Shown here: positions 34,316-42,846 of the stretch, piece by piece
Position numbering within the stretch: the first letter of the stretch is position 1
Layout of the letters: each line of letters opens with the position of its first letter
NCBI GenBank assembly: GCA_913776965.1
Contig: CAJYQL010000056.1
Span: 1 to 46,131 of the forward strand
Length of the DNA stretch: 46,131 nt
Direction: 5' to 3'
Source: an uncultured Xylophilus sp.
Lineage (GTDB): Bacteria; Pseudomonadota; Gammaproteobacteria; Burkholderiales; Burkholderiaceae_C
The notes under the pieces: model-generated
The model's input: the letters and a program-made list of their open reading frames with translations, nothing else
What the model was told of the DNA's origin: nothing
The model's database searches: none
Made by a program: the position numbers and the translations under genes

Positions 34316-34827
34316 TGACCGATGAAGACCGCGCGTTGGGCGCGGCCACTGCTGCCTGGCTGGATGCTGCGGCCGTTCCCGCCGCCTGGGGTCTGGCCCT
34401 GGCCGCCCTCGCCGTGGCGGTGCTGCTGGCGTTCGAATTTCCCGGCACCGCCGTACCGGCCGCGCTCGCCGCCGTGGCGGCGCTGGGCCTGCCGGAGCGC
34501 TATCTGGCGCTGCGCCTGCGCTTTGACGCCGGGCTGTTCCGTGCGTTGGCCGACGGCCGTATCGCGTCGCTGTCCGGCCTCGACGGCGCGCTGGCGGGGC
34601 TCGGACTGCGATCGGACACCGCCGCCACCGACGTGCGGCCGCTGCCCGACCGGGTGCAGGGCGCCCTGCGCCTGCTGCGCGTCCACCGCAACATCGTGCT
34701 GCTGCAGGCGGTCCTCGTGGCCGTCGCGCTCGGTGCTGTCCTGCTGCCGGCCGACGACGCCCCTGATGCCGGCCCGGCGTCCTTCGACATGACTTCCCGC
34801 GAGAACGCCCCATGGACCCCCACGTGA
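34315..34827 (+). CDS. Small membrane protein of the lipid operon
   Basis: 170 residues from the ATG at 34315 (AGGAG 8 nt upstream; overlaps the previous stop as TGATG). One or two helices lie at about 22-62 (WGLALAALAVAVLLAFEFPG and an Ala-rich continuation) and one at about 128-146 (NIVLLQAVLVAVALGAVLL). A cytoplasmic-looking segment in between contains ALADGRIASLSGLDGALAGL. I recognise no named domain. A protein of similar size sits at the same place in the P. aeruginosa cluster (PA2538, from memory). The position suggests a scaffold or accessory subunit for the neighbouring enzymes. It overlaps the acyltransferase gene by 16 nt. Confidence 0.75.
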   Translation: MTDEDRALGAATAAWLDAAAVPAAWGLALAALAVAVLLAFEFPGTAVPAALAAVAALGLPERYLALRLRFDAGLFRALADGRIASLSGLDGALAGLGLRSDTAATDVRPLPDRVQGALRLLRVHRNIVLLQAVLVAVALGAVLLPADDAPDAGPASFDMTSRENAPWTPT

Positions 34828-35585
34828 AGGACCGCGCCCGTGCCTGGGCGGCCGAAGCCGTCGGCCGGCTGATCGTGCTGTTCGCCCAGCTGCTGACCGG
34901 CCTGCGCGCGATAGGCTTCGACGCGACGCGCCACACCGGCCCGACGCTGTACTTCGCCAACCACACCAGCCACGGCGACTTCGTGCTGCTGTGGGCGACG
35001 CTGCCGCCGTGGCTGCGGGCCGTCACCCGGCCGGTCGCCGGCGAGGACTACTGGATGGCCTCGAAACTGCGGGCCTTCATCGGCCGCGACGTGTTCCGCG
35101 CGCTGATGATCCGCCGCGACGGCAGCGGCGCCGGCGGCAATCCGGTGGAGCAGATGGCCGAGGCGCTCGGCAACGGCGACTCGCTGATCATGTTCCCCGA
35201 GGGCACCCGCAACACCACCGAAGAGACGCTGCTGCCGCTGAAAAGTGGCCTCTACCACCTGGCCCGCGCCTGTCCCGACGTACACCTGGTGCCGGTCTGG
35301 ATCGAGAACCTGAAGCGCGTCCTGCCCAAGGGCAAGCTGCTGCCGGTGCCGCTGGCCTGCACGCTGCGCTACGGCCCGCCGCTGGTGCTGGGCGCAGGCG
35401 AGGACAAGGCCGATTTCCTGGCGCGCGCCCGGCAGGCGCTGCTCGACATGCGGCCGGAGTACGACCGCGATCCGCCCCCGGCCCCGCCCTCGCCGCCGGC
35501 CCCGCCGGCAGCCGCCCCGGTCGATGCACCGCTGCCCGCCCTGCCGGCCGCGGCGCCGACATCTTCTGCACCGGAGGTCCGCTGA
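34812..35585 (+). CDS. PlsC-like 1-acylglycerol-3-phosphate acyltransferase
   Basis: 257 residues. Acyltransferase block I is NHTSHGD (His51-x4-Asp56), block III FPEGTRN (128-134) and block IV-like HLVPVWIENL; together these mark the glycerolipid acyltransferase family that makes phosphatidic acid from lysophosphatidic acid. The C-terminal 45 residues are a Pro/Ala-rich tail of low complexity, not part of the fold. The N-terminus is amphipathic with a weak hydrophobic stretch (LIVLFAQLLTGL). E. coli ynbABCD lacks this gene, so it extends that set. It overlaps the preceding gene by 16 nt and the following start by one base. Confidence 0.88.
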   Translation: MDPHVKDRARAWAAEAVGRLIVLFAQLLTGLRAIGFDATRHTGPTLYFANHTSHGDFVLLWATLPPWLRAVTRPVAGEDYWMASKLRAFIGRDVFRALMIRRDGSGAGGNPVEQMAEALGNGDSLIMFPEGTRNTTEETLLPLKSGLYHLARACPDVHLVPVWIENLKRVLPKGKLLPVPLACTLRYGPPLVLGAGEDKADFLARARQALLDMRPEYDRDPPPAPPSPPAPPAAAPVDAPLPALPAAAPTSSAPEVR

Positions 35586-36538
35586 TGTCCCTGCGCGAAC
35601 CTTCCAACACCACCGCGCTGCTGTTCGGCGGCGTGGCCGCGGTCCTGCTGCTTGCGTCCGCCGCCGGCTGGTGGCTCAAGCGGCGCTTCGCCCACGGCCA
35701 GCCGCACCCGGTGGTCGACAACTTCAACCAGCGGGTGCAGGCTTGGTGGGTGATGGTCGCGGTGATCGGCCTGGCCTTCGCCTTCGGTAAGGGCGGGGTG
35801 ATCCTGCTGTTCTACCTGATCTCGTTCTACGCGCTGCGCGAGTTCCTGAGCCTCGCCTACACCCGGCTCGGCGACCACAACGCGATGGCGCTCGCCTTCT
35901 TCATCGGCCTGCCGGTGCAGTACCTGCTGATCTGGATGGACTGGTACGGCCTGTATTCGATCTTCATCCCGGTCTACGCCTTCCTGGTGCTGCCGATCGT
36001 CTCGGCGGTCGCGGGCGACACCACGCGTTTCCTGGAGCGCACCTCCAAGGTCCAGTGGGGCCTGATGGTCTGCGTGTTCTGCATCAGCCACGTGCCGGCG
36101 CTGCTGACGCTCGACATTCCGGGGTTCGAAGGCCGCAACCTGCTGCTGATCGCCTTCCTGGTGATCGTGGTGCAGGGCAGCGACGTGCTGCAGTACATCT
36201 GGGGCAAGCTGCTCGGCCAGCGCAAGGTCGCGCCGCTGCTGTCGCCGTCGAAGACCTGGGAGGGCCTCATCGGCGGCATCGCCAGCGCCACGGTGCTCGG
36301 CGCGCTGCTGGCCTGGGCCACGCCCTTCACCTTCTGGCAGGCGGCTTTGCTCGCCTTCGTGATCTGCGTGATGGGCTTCTTCGGCGGGCTGGTGATGTCC
36401 GCGATCAAGCGCGACCGCGGCGTGAAGGACTGGGGCAGCATGATCGAGGGCCACGGCGGCATGCTCGACCGGCTGGATTCGGTGATCTTCGCCGCGCCGA
36501 TCTATTTCCACGCGCTGCGGTACTGGTTCATGCCGTGA
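35585..36538 (+). CDS. Phosphatidate cytidylyltransferase, YnbB/CdsA-like
   Basis: 317 residues with about eight membrane helices. The CDP-diglyceride synthetase signature is clear: SAIKRDRGVKDWG from Ser272, continuing to HGGMLDRLDS. The conserved SPSKTWEG element precedes it at about 220-227. It makes CDP-diacylglycerol from phosphatidic acid and CTP, the donor for the phosphatidyltransferase at the start of the operon. The central CdsA of the organism is presumably elsewhere beside dxr and uppS, so this is likely a dedicated paralogue. I recall that E. coli YnbB has been linked to synthesis of the glycolipid MPIase. It is the last gene of the operon, 19 bp from a convergent gene. Confidence 0.9.
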   Translation: MSLREPSNTTALLFGGVAAVLLLASAAGWWLKRRFAHGQPHPVVDNFNQRVQAWWVMVAVIGLAFAFGKGGVILLFYLISFYALREFLSLAYTRLGDHNAMALAFFIGLPVQYLLIWMDWYGLYSIFIPVYAFLVLPIVSAVAGDTTRFLERTSKVQWGLMVCVFCISHVPALLTLDIPGFEGRNLLLIAFLVIVVQGSDVLQYIWGKLLGQRKVAPLLSPSKTWEGLIGGIASATVLGALLAWATPFTFWQAALLAFVICVMGFFGGLVMSAIKRDRGVKDWGSMIEGHGGMLDRLDSVIFAAPIYFHALRYWFMP

Positions 36539-36557
36539 AGGCGCAGGCGCTCTGCGT

Positions 36558-37949
36558 TCACCGCCCGGCCGCCCGGTGCTGATACGACAGCGGATGGATC
36601 TTCTGGATCGGCGCACGGACCACGTCGTGGCGTGCGACGGCCCGCACCTCCTCCATCAGCGCCCGCGCGTCCCAGTCCACCGGCCAGCCCTTCCACAGAC
36701 GGAGCCGCCCTGCAACCAGCACCGCCTCGATCTGGTCACGGGCCGCCAGGCGCACCAGTTCCCAGCCGAGGTCCCACGACGGGCACAGCTCCGGCACATC
36801 GAGGTCCAGCAACAGCAGATCGGCTGCCTGGCCTGCCGCGATGCGGCCGGTCACGCCGGACAGGCCGGCCGCGTCTGCGCCGCCCCCGGTCGCGTGCTGC
36901 GGCCACAGCCAGCCGCCCCCGCAGGAGGAGTCGCCGGTCGCCAGACCTCGGGTCAGGCGCTGGGCGGTCTCGGCCGCGTCCATCAGCCGGAAGCCATCGC
37001 TGCGGGTCCCGTCGGTGCCCAGGCCGAAGCGGATGCCGAGGGCCGCCATCAGCGGTGCATCGGCCACGGCATTGCCCTTCCAGCTACTTGCCACCGGGTT
37101 GTAGGCGACCGCGGTATCGCTGTCGCGCAGCAGCAGCAGTTCGTGCGGGGTGGCCAGGGTCGCATGCGCCACCAGCGTCTGCGGTCCGAGCGCCCCGACC
37201 GCCGCCAGATGCTCCAGCGGTCGCTGGCCACGTGAGACCAGCGACCGCTCGACCGAGGCCAGATGCTCGTTGACATGGATCTGGAACACGACGCCGGCTT
37301 CCGCCGACAGGCGGGCGATCGCGTGCAACTGGGCGTCCGATGCCGCCTCGGGCGTGGAGATCGCCAGCGACGGATGCAGCAGCGGCTGGCCCGGGAAGGC
37401 GGCCAGGTGCGTCTCCGCCTTGGCCAGCAGCGCCTGGCGGCCCGTCTCGTCGCCGCCGGCGTCGTTGCAGGTGAGGGCCAGCACGCAGCGGATGCCCGCT
37501 TCGCGCGTGGCGTCGGCGATCGCATCCAGCCCTTCCTTGGCGCGGGTGCCGGCATCGCACACGGTCGTGAAGCCGCCGCGCAGGGCTTCGAGCGACGCCA
37601 GCTTGGCGGCTAGGTGCAGGCTGCGGGCGTCCAGGCTCGCTTCCAGCGGCACCCAGATGCGGCGGAAGATCTCCGACGGCTCGCCGAAGGCCAGCGCCTT
37701 GCCGAACGACTGGGTGAGGTGGTGGTGCACGTCCACGAAGCCGGGCATCAGCAGCCGGTGCGGCGGTTCCAGCGGAACCAGGTGCGGATGGCGTTCGCGC
37801 AGCACGTCCAGCGGTGCCACGGCGGTGATGGTGCCGGCGGCGATGTGCAGCGCCCGGCCCTGCACCGGGCCTTCCTCCAGCAGCATCCAGTCGGGCGCGA
37901 TCAGCAGTTCGTCGGCCTGCAGCGCCCGGCGCAGCGTCTCGGGGTTCAT
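36558..37949 (-). CDS. Amidohydrolase-superfamily deaminase (8-oxoguanine deaminase/TrzA-AtzA type)
   Basis: 463-residue metal-dependent hydrolase with a composite beta-sandwich and TIM barrel. Metal ligands: His75 and His77 in PGFVDVHHHLTQ, a His in FQIHVNEHLASV, the catalytic His in LVAHATLA, and Asp in GLGTDGTRSD. The HLTQSFGKALAFGEP stretch and the N-x-H-x3 loop place it with cytosine/guanine/hydroxyatrazine-type deaminases acting on heterocyclic amines. The exact substrate is not predictable. It is the last gene of a three-gene minus-strand operon with a TSUP permease and a TctC receptor, presumably controlled by the divergent GntR protein. Confidence 0.87.
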   Translation of the reverse strand: MNPETLRRALQADELLIAPDWMLLEEGPVQGRALHIAAGTITAVAPLDVLRERHPHLVPLEPPHRLLMPGFVDVHHHLTQSFGKALAFGEPSEIFRRIWVPLEASLDARSLHLAAKLASLEALRGGFTTVCDAGTRAKEGLDAIADATREAGIRCVLALTCNDAGGDETGRQALLAKAETHLAAFPGQPLLHPSLAISTPEAASDAQLHAIARLSAEAGVVFQIHVNEHLASVERSLVSRGQRPLEHLAAVGALGPQTLVAHATLATPHELLLLRDSDTAVAYNPVASSWKGNAVADAPLMAALGIRFGLGTDGTRSDGFRLMDAAETAQRLTRGLATGDSSCGGGWLWPQHATGGGADAAGLSGVTGRIAAGQAADLLLLDLDVPELCPSWDLGWELVRLAARDQIEAVLVAGRLRLWKGWPVDWDARALMEEVRAVARHDVVRAPIQKIHPLSYQHRAAGR

Positions 37950-37962
37950 CGTGTCGTCTCCG

Positions 37963-38727
37963 TCAGGTCAGGGTATGGAAGGCGTACCAGAGGCCCAGCA
38001 GCACCAGCAGCCCGCCCAGCAGGCGCCGCAGCAGCAGGATCGGCATGCGCGCGGCCAGTCGGTCGCCCACCAGCCAGCCGGCCACCAGCACCGCCCCGAG
38101 GGTGGTGCCGAGCCGCCAGTCGAGCTGGCCGGCCCAGGCGTTGACGGCGGTGGCCGCGAGCGCGATCGGCAGCTGCACCGCCTGCGCCATGGCGATGGCT
38201 GCACGGGTCGGCGTGGACAGCCAAACCAAGGCCGGCAGCAGCAGGATCGGGCCGCCGGTGCCCGACCAGGCCGACCCGATGCCGACCGCCAGCCCGATTC
38301 CCGCCAGCATCCCGGGCGTGGCCCGCGGCGCGGCGTCCTCCGGAACCGCGCGGCCGAGCAGGCTCTGCAGGCCGCTGCCGAGCGACAGCGCCGCGAGCGC
38401 CAGATGCATGCCGGTGCCCGACACCCACGGCAGGCTGAGCGCCCCCAGCGCCGCGCCGAGCAAGGCCGCAACCTGCAGCGCCAACAGGGGGTGTCGTGCC
38501 GGCGGTGCTGCGCCCGGCGCCGCCGTGGTCGCGCGGCGGACCGTGCGGAAACGCCAGGTGGCGATCAGGCCGGTGAACAGGAACGCCAGCGTGGACGCCG
38601 GTACCGCGCGGGTCAGGGGCATGTCCGCCAACACGCTCAAGCCGGGGACCACCGCCACGCCGCCGATGCCGGTCAGGCCCACGCAGACACCCGCGCAGAG
38701 CACCAGGACGACGATGGCGACACTCAT
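37963..38727 (-). CDS. TSUP (TauE/SafE)-family membrane permease
   Basis: 254 residues with seven to eight helices. It carries paired half-repeats typical of TSUP: VGLTGIGGVAVVPGLSVLAD near the N-terminus and VGIGSAWSGTGGPILLLPAL in the second half. TSUP proteins export or import sulfur-containing organic acids such as sulfoacetate or taurine, or small organic ions. Here it lies 13 bp upstream of the deaminase gene and 31 bp downstream of the TctC gene in the same operon, so it may export or import the substrate or product of that pathway. The first repeat lacks the usual Pro after GGG. Confidence 0.87.
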   Translation of the reverse strand: MSVAIVVLVLCAGVCVGLTGIGGVAVVPGLSVLADMPLTRAVPASTLAFLFTGLIATWRFRTVRRATTAAPGAAPPARHPLLALQVAALLGAALGALSLPWVSGTGMHLALAALSLGSGLQSLLGRAVPEDAAPRATPGMLAGIGLAVGIGSAWSGTGGPILLLPALVWLSTPTRAAIAMAQAVQLPIALAATAVNAWAGQLDWRLGTTLGAVLVAGWLVGDRLAARMPILLLRRLLGGLLVLLGLWYAFHTLT

Positions 38728-38758
38728 GAGGCAGGGCGCCGAGGGAGGGTGACGGTCA

Positions 38759-39745
38759 TCAGTCGAGCTTGATGCCGGCCGCGGCGATCACCGGCGCCAG
38801 CGACTGCTTTTCCCGCGCGAGGTAGGCGGCGAACTGCGCCGGTGCGAGCGCGAACGGCTTCAGCCCCGCGTCACCGAGCTTGCGCTGGATGTCCGGTTCC
38901 GCCAGTACCGCCGCGGTTTCGGCCGCCAGCCGGTCGACGATGGCGCGGTCGACTTGCGCCGGCGCCAGCAGGCCGTACCACGATTCGATCTCCACGGCCT
39001 TCAGTTCGGGCGTCTCGGCCAGGGCCGGCGTATCGGGCAGCGATGCCCAGCGCTGGCGCGAGGTCACGCCGTACGCCCGCACCTTGCCGTCCTTGATGAA
39101 GGGCTGCGCCAGCGTGACCGGCAGCACCGCCAGTTCGATCTGGTTGCCGGCGAGCTCGGTCAGAACCTGCGGCCCCGCCTTGTAGGGCACGTGCACCATG
39201 TCGAGGCGTGCGGTCTGCTTGATCAGCTCGGCGGTGACGTGCATCGAGGTGCCGACGCCGTCGGTGCCGTAGTTCAGCTTGCCGGGTTCTGCACGGACCA
39301 GCGCCAGCAGTTCCGCGGTGGTCTTCGGCGCGAGCGCCGGCTTGCCGACCAGCACGAAGGGCGCGACTGCGACCGGCGAGACCGGCACCAGATCCTTCAG
39401 CGCGTCGTACTTCACGGTGCCGGGCGACACCAGCGGCGCCACGCTGATCGGACTGGCGACGGCGAACAGCAGGGTGAGGCCGTCGGGCCGTGCGCGCACG
39501 ACGCGCTGCGTGCCGATGGTGCCGGCTGCGCCGACGGTGTTCTCGATGACGAACGGCTGTTTGAGCCGCTCGGCCAGGCGCGGCAGCACGATGCGGGCAG
39601 CCACGTCCACGCTGCCGCCCGCCGGGAACGGCACCACCACCGTGACCGGCCCGGCGGGCCAGGGGGCCTGCGCGATACTCTTCGCCGCCGTGGCAGCCAG
39701 CACGACCGCGAGCGCCGCCGCCGTCCAGAACTTCGCCTGTTTCAT
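38759..39745 (-). CDS. Bug/TctC-family periplasmic solute-binding protein
   Basis: 328 residues with a Sec signal peptide (cleavage near AQA at 27). The fold of tripartite tricarboxylate transporter receptors is evident: GPVTVVVPFPAGGSVDVAAR, PFVIENTVGAAGTIGTQRVV, and VHVPYKAGPQVLTELAGNQI. These bind carboxylates or amides in the periplasm. No TctA/TctB membrane partners are in the window, the common orphan state of Bug proteins in Burkholderiales. It is the first gene of the operon with TSUP and the deaminase. Its promoter region carries a GntR-type palindrome. Confidence 0.93.
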   Translation of the reverse strand: MKQAKFWTAAALAVVLAATAAKSIAQAPWPAGPVTVVVPFPAGGSVDVAARIVLPRLAERLKQPFVIENTVGAAGTIGTQRVVRARPDGLTLLFAVASPISVAPLVSPGTVKYDALKDLVPVSPVAVAPFVLVGKPALAPKTTAELLALVRAEPGKLNYGTDGVGTSMHVTAELIKQTARLDMVHVPYKAGPQVLTELAGNQIELAVLPVTLAQPFIKDGKVRAYGVTSRQRWASLPDTPALAETPELKAVEIESWYGLLAPAQVDRAIVDRLAAETAAVLAEPDIQRKLGDAGLKPFALAPAQFAAYLAREKQSLAPVIAAAGIKLD

Positions 39746-39791
39746 GATCCACTCCAGAGCTGTAGAACAGAAAACGCACCACCGTGGCGCG

Positions 39792-39821
39792 AATCTAACT
39801 TGTTATGACAAGTTAGGACAA
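39792..39821 (-). promoter_or_regulatory. Promoter of the TctC operon with a GntR (HutC-type) operator in its spacer
   Basis: A perfect palindrome TAACTTGT-TATG-ACAAGTTA spans 39796-39815, with another ACAAGT half-site at 39818-39823. On the minus strand TTGTCC (-35, 39816-39821) and TAGATT (-10, 39792-39797) flank it with 18 nt between. A bound repressor would block the TctC operon promoter directly. The adjacent gntR gene starts 20 bp away, so autoregulation is also likely. Confidence 0.78.
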
Positions 39822-39835
39822 GTGGTGCAAACAGC

Positions 39836-40609
39836 ATGCCAGGCATGAATGCCCGTGCGGCGACAGCGCCGCGCGCCGGTCTAGTGCAGTCCGCACAGGC
39901 GCTGTACGCGCAGCTGCGCGACCGGCTGAAGGCCGAGATCCTCGACGGCCGGCGCCCGCCGGGCGACCGGCTGCCCTCCGAGGCGGAGCTGACCGCGCAG
40001 TACGGCGTGAGCCGCATCACGGTGCGGCAGGCGCTGAACGACCTGCAGAAGGAGGGCTTGGTGGTCAAGGCCCACGGCAAGGGCAGCTTCGTCGCACAAC
40101 CTGCCGTCGCGCAGGACCTGACGCAGCTGCGCGGCCTGTCGGAATCGCTCGCCGGCGACGGTCGCAGCGTGCACGGCCGGGTGCTCGCCTTCCGGCAGGG
40201 CCGGGCCCGGGGCGAGGTCGCCACGCACCTGGGCCTGGCCCCGGGCACGGCCGTGATGCAGCTGCAGACGCTGCGCTACCTGAACCGCGAGCCGCTGTCG
40301 CTCAACCACTCCTGGATGCCGCAAGCGATCGGCGAGCGCCTGGCCCGGGCGGATCTGGCCAACCGGGACATCCTGTCGATCTACGAGAACGAACTGGGCC
40401 TGGCGGTGCACCACGCCGACCTGTCGATCGCCGCAGCGCTGGCGACGGCGACCGAAGCGCGGTGGCTGGCCGTGGAGGCCGGCAGCGCGGTGCTGCAGGT
40501 CGAGCGCGTGGTGCATGCGGCCGACGGCGCCGCGCTGCACTTCGAGCACACCGTCTACCGGGCCGACCGCTTCCGCTACCAGCTGACGACGGCGCGCCGC
40601 GCGCCGTGA
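39836..40609 (+). CDS. GntR-family regulator, HutC subfamily
   Basis: 257 residues. The N-terminal winged helix (about 20-90) reads RLPSEAELTAQYGVSRITVR then QALNDLQKEGLVVKAHGKGS. The C-terminal UTRA ligand-binding domain (about 105-250) includes VMQLQTLRYLNREPLSLNHS and ALHFEHTVYRADRFRYQLT. HutC-type proteins are usually repressors released by a catabolic intermediate. The start is either the ATG at 39836 or, in frame, the ATG at 39845. It is divergent from the TctC-TSUP-deaminase operon, and the shared region holds a matching palindrome. It is convergent with ruvA, 13 bp away. Confidence 0.92.
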   Translation: MPGMNARAATAPRAGLVQSAQALYAQLRDRLKAEILDGRRPPGDRLPSEAELTAQYGVSRITVRQALNDLQKEGLVVKAHGKGSFVAQPAVAQDLTQLRGLSESLAGDGRSVHGRVLAFRQGRARGEVATHLGLAPGTAVMQLQTLRYLNREPLSLNHSWMPQAIGERLARADLANRDILSIYENELGLAVHHADLSIAAALATATEARWLAVEAGSAVLQVERVVHAADGAALHFEHTVYRADRFRYQLTTARRAP

Positions 40610-40622
40610 CGGCCGGCGTCGC

Positions 40623-41195
40623 CTACTTCGCCAGTGCCTTCAGCGCCTGCTTGATCCCCTCGCTCACCCCCACGTCCGCCGGCAGTGCCTTCAGCGCGGC
40701 GGCGGCTTCCTTGTCGTTGTAGCCGAGCGCCAGCAGCGCCTGCAGGATGTCGGCCTGGGCGTCGCTCGCGACCGTCGCCGGGCCGCCCAGTGCGTCGCCG
40801 AGCTTGCCCTTCAGTTCCAGCAGCAGCCGCTCGGCGGTCTTCTTACCGATGCCCGGCACCTTCACCAGCCGGCCGGACTCCTGCAGCGTGACCGCCTGCG
40901 CCAAGTCCGAAACGCCCATGCCCGACAGCACCGCGAGCGCCATGCGCGGCCCGATGCCCGAGATGCGGATCAGCTGGCGGAAGGCGTCGCGCTCGTCGGC
41001 GGTGGCGAAGCCATAGAGCAGCTGCGCGTCCTCGCGCACCACGAAATGGGTGAGCAGCGTCACCCGTTCGCCGAGCGCGGGCAGCTGGTAGAAGGTGCTC
41101 ATCGGCACATCGACCTCGTAGCCGACGCCGTGGCAGTCCACCAGCACCTGGGGTGGGTTCTTCTGGGCCAGCAGGCCCTGCAGTCGTCCGATCAT
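40623..41195 (-). CDS. ruvA: Holliday junction branch migration protein RuvA
   Basis: Tetrameric DNA-binding subunit that targets RuvB to Holliday junctions. 190 residues from the ATG at 41195. Domain I OB fold: [20 protein letters not shown] then [17 protein letters not shown]. Domain II with two helix-hairpin-helix motifs: [19 protein letters not shown] and [20 protein letters not shown]. Domain III, which contacts RuvB, is at about 145-190 ([20 protein letters not shown]). Length and motifs are normal. It stands alone between gntR and phoH, away from ruvB. Confidence 0.97.
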   Translation of the reverse strand: MIGRLQGLLAQKNPPQVLVDCHGVGYEVDVPMSTFYQLPALGERVTLLTHFVVREDAQLLYGFATADERDAFRQLIRISGIGPRMALAVLSGMGVSDLAQAVTLQESGRLVKVPGIGKKTAERLLLELKGKLGDALGGPATVASDAQADILQALLALGYNDKEAAAALKALPADVGVSEGIKQALKALAK

Positions 41196-41285
41196 GGGGG
41201 CCGCCGATACGCGAGTACACGAGACAAAAAGGGGAGCCGGCGACAATACCAGCCCTTCGCCGCCGCTGCCCGACCCGCCCCCTCC

Positions 41286-42251
<966 letters not shown>

Positions 42252-42254
<3 letters not shown>

Positions 42255-42301
42255 TTCGATAGCGCCTTGCGCCCGTCCCACCTGCGTTGGAAGCCGATTC
42301 G
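42252..42301 (+). repeat. Dispersed intergenic repeat, copy F
   Basis: TGATTCGATAGCGCCTTGCG, then CCGTCCCACCTGCGTTGG and AAGCCGATTC. It fills the whole ybeZ-ybeY gap, includes the ybeZ stop codon at its 5' end and abuts the ybeY ATG at its 3' end. Confidence 0.78.
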
Positions 42302-42751
42302 ATGCTCGAAGACCTGACCCTGTCCCTGCAATTTGCCCGTTTTCCCGAGGCGGCGCTGCATCGCGCTGCTTTGCCGCGCGCCAAGGTTGCGCGCTGGATC
42401 CGCCATGCGCTGGAGGCGCCGGGCGAGATCACGGTGCGGATCGTCGATGCCGAAGAAGGCCAGGCGCTCAACCGCGACTACCGGCAGAAGGACTATGCGA
42501 CCAACGTGCTGACCTTCGACTACACGCAGGCGCCGGTGGTGACGGCCGACCTAGTCCTGTGCGCGCCGGTCGTCGCACGCGAGGCGGCCGAGCAGGGCAA
42601 GCCGCTGCAGGCCCACTACGCCCACCTGCTGGTCCACGGCACGCTGCACGCCCAAGGCTGGGACCACGAGACCGGCGACGCGGACGCCGAGGCGATGGAA
42701 GCGCGCGAGGTGGAGATCCTCGCGCGGCTGGGCTACCCCAGCCCGTACTGA
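42302..42751 (+). CDS. ybeY: Endoribonuclease YbeY (rRNA maturation factor)
   Basis: 149-residue zinc metallo-endoribonuclease for 16S rRNA 3' end maturation and ribosome quality control. The H-x3-H-x5-H zinc site is intact: His112, His116 and His122 in [12 protein letters not shown]. The conserved [18 protein letters not shown] precedes it, with Arg and Lys of the substrate groove. The ATG at 42302 is chosen; an in-frame TTG at 42287 lies within the repeat. The phoH-ybeY order is conserved in proteobacteria. Confidence 0.95.
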   Translation: MLEDLTLSLQFARFPEAALHRAALPRAKVARWIRHALEAPGEITVRIVDAEEGQALNRDYRQKDYATNVLTFDYTQAPVVTADLVLCAPVVAREAAEQGKPLQAHYAHLLVHGTLHAQGWDHETGDADAEAMEAREVEILARLGYPSPY

Positions 42752-42813
42752 CGGTCTGCTGACGGGCGCAGTCTGCCTGTCAGCCATGCGCCGCAGCCGC
42801 GTGTGGCTAGCGC

Positions 42814-42819
42814 TACCAT
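42814..42819 (+). promoter_or_regulatory. Possible -10 element (TACCAT) of the HD-GYP gene
   Basis: TACCAT followed by C lies 27 nt before the ATG at 42847, in the 95-bp gap after ybeY. Confidence 0.3.
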
Positions 42820-42846
42820 CGTGCGGACTGCGCGTTTTCCGCACCG

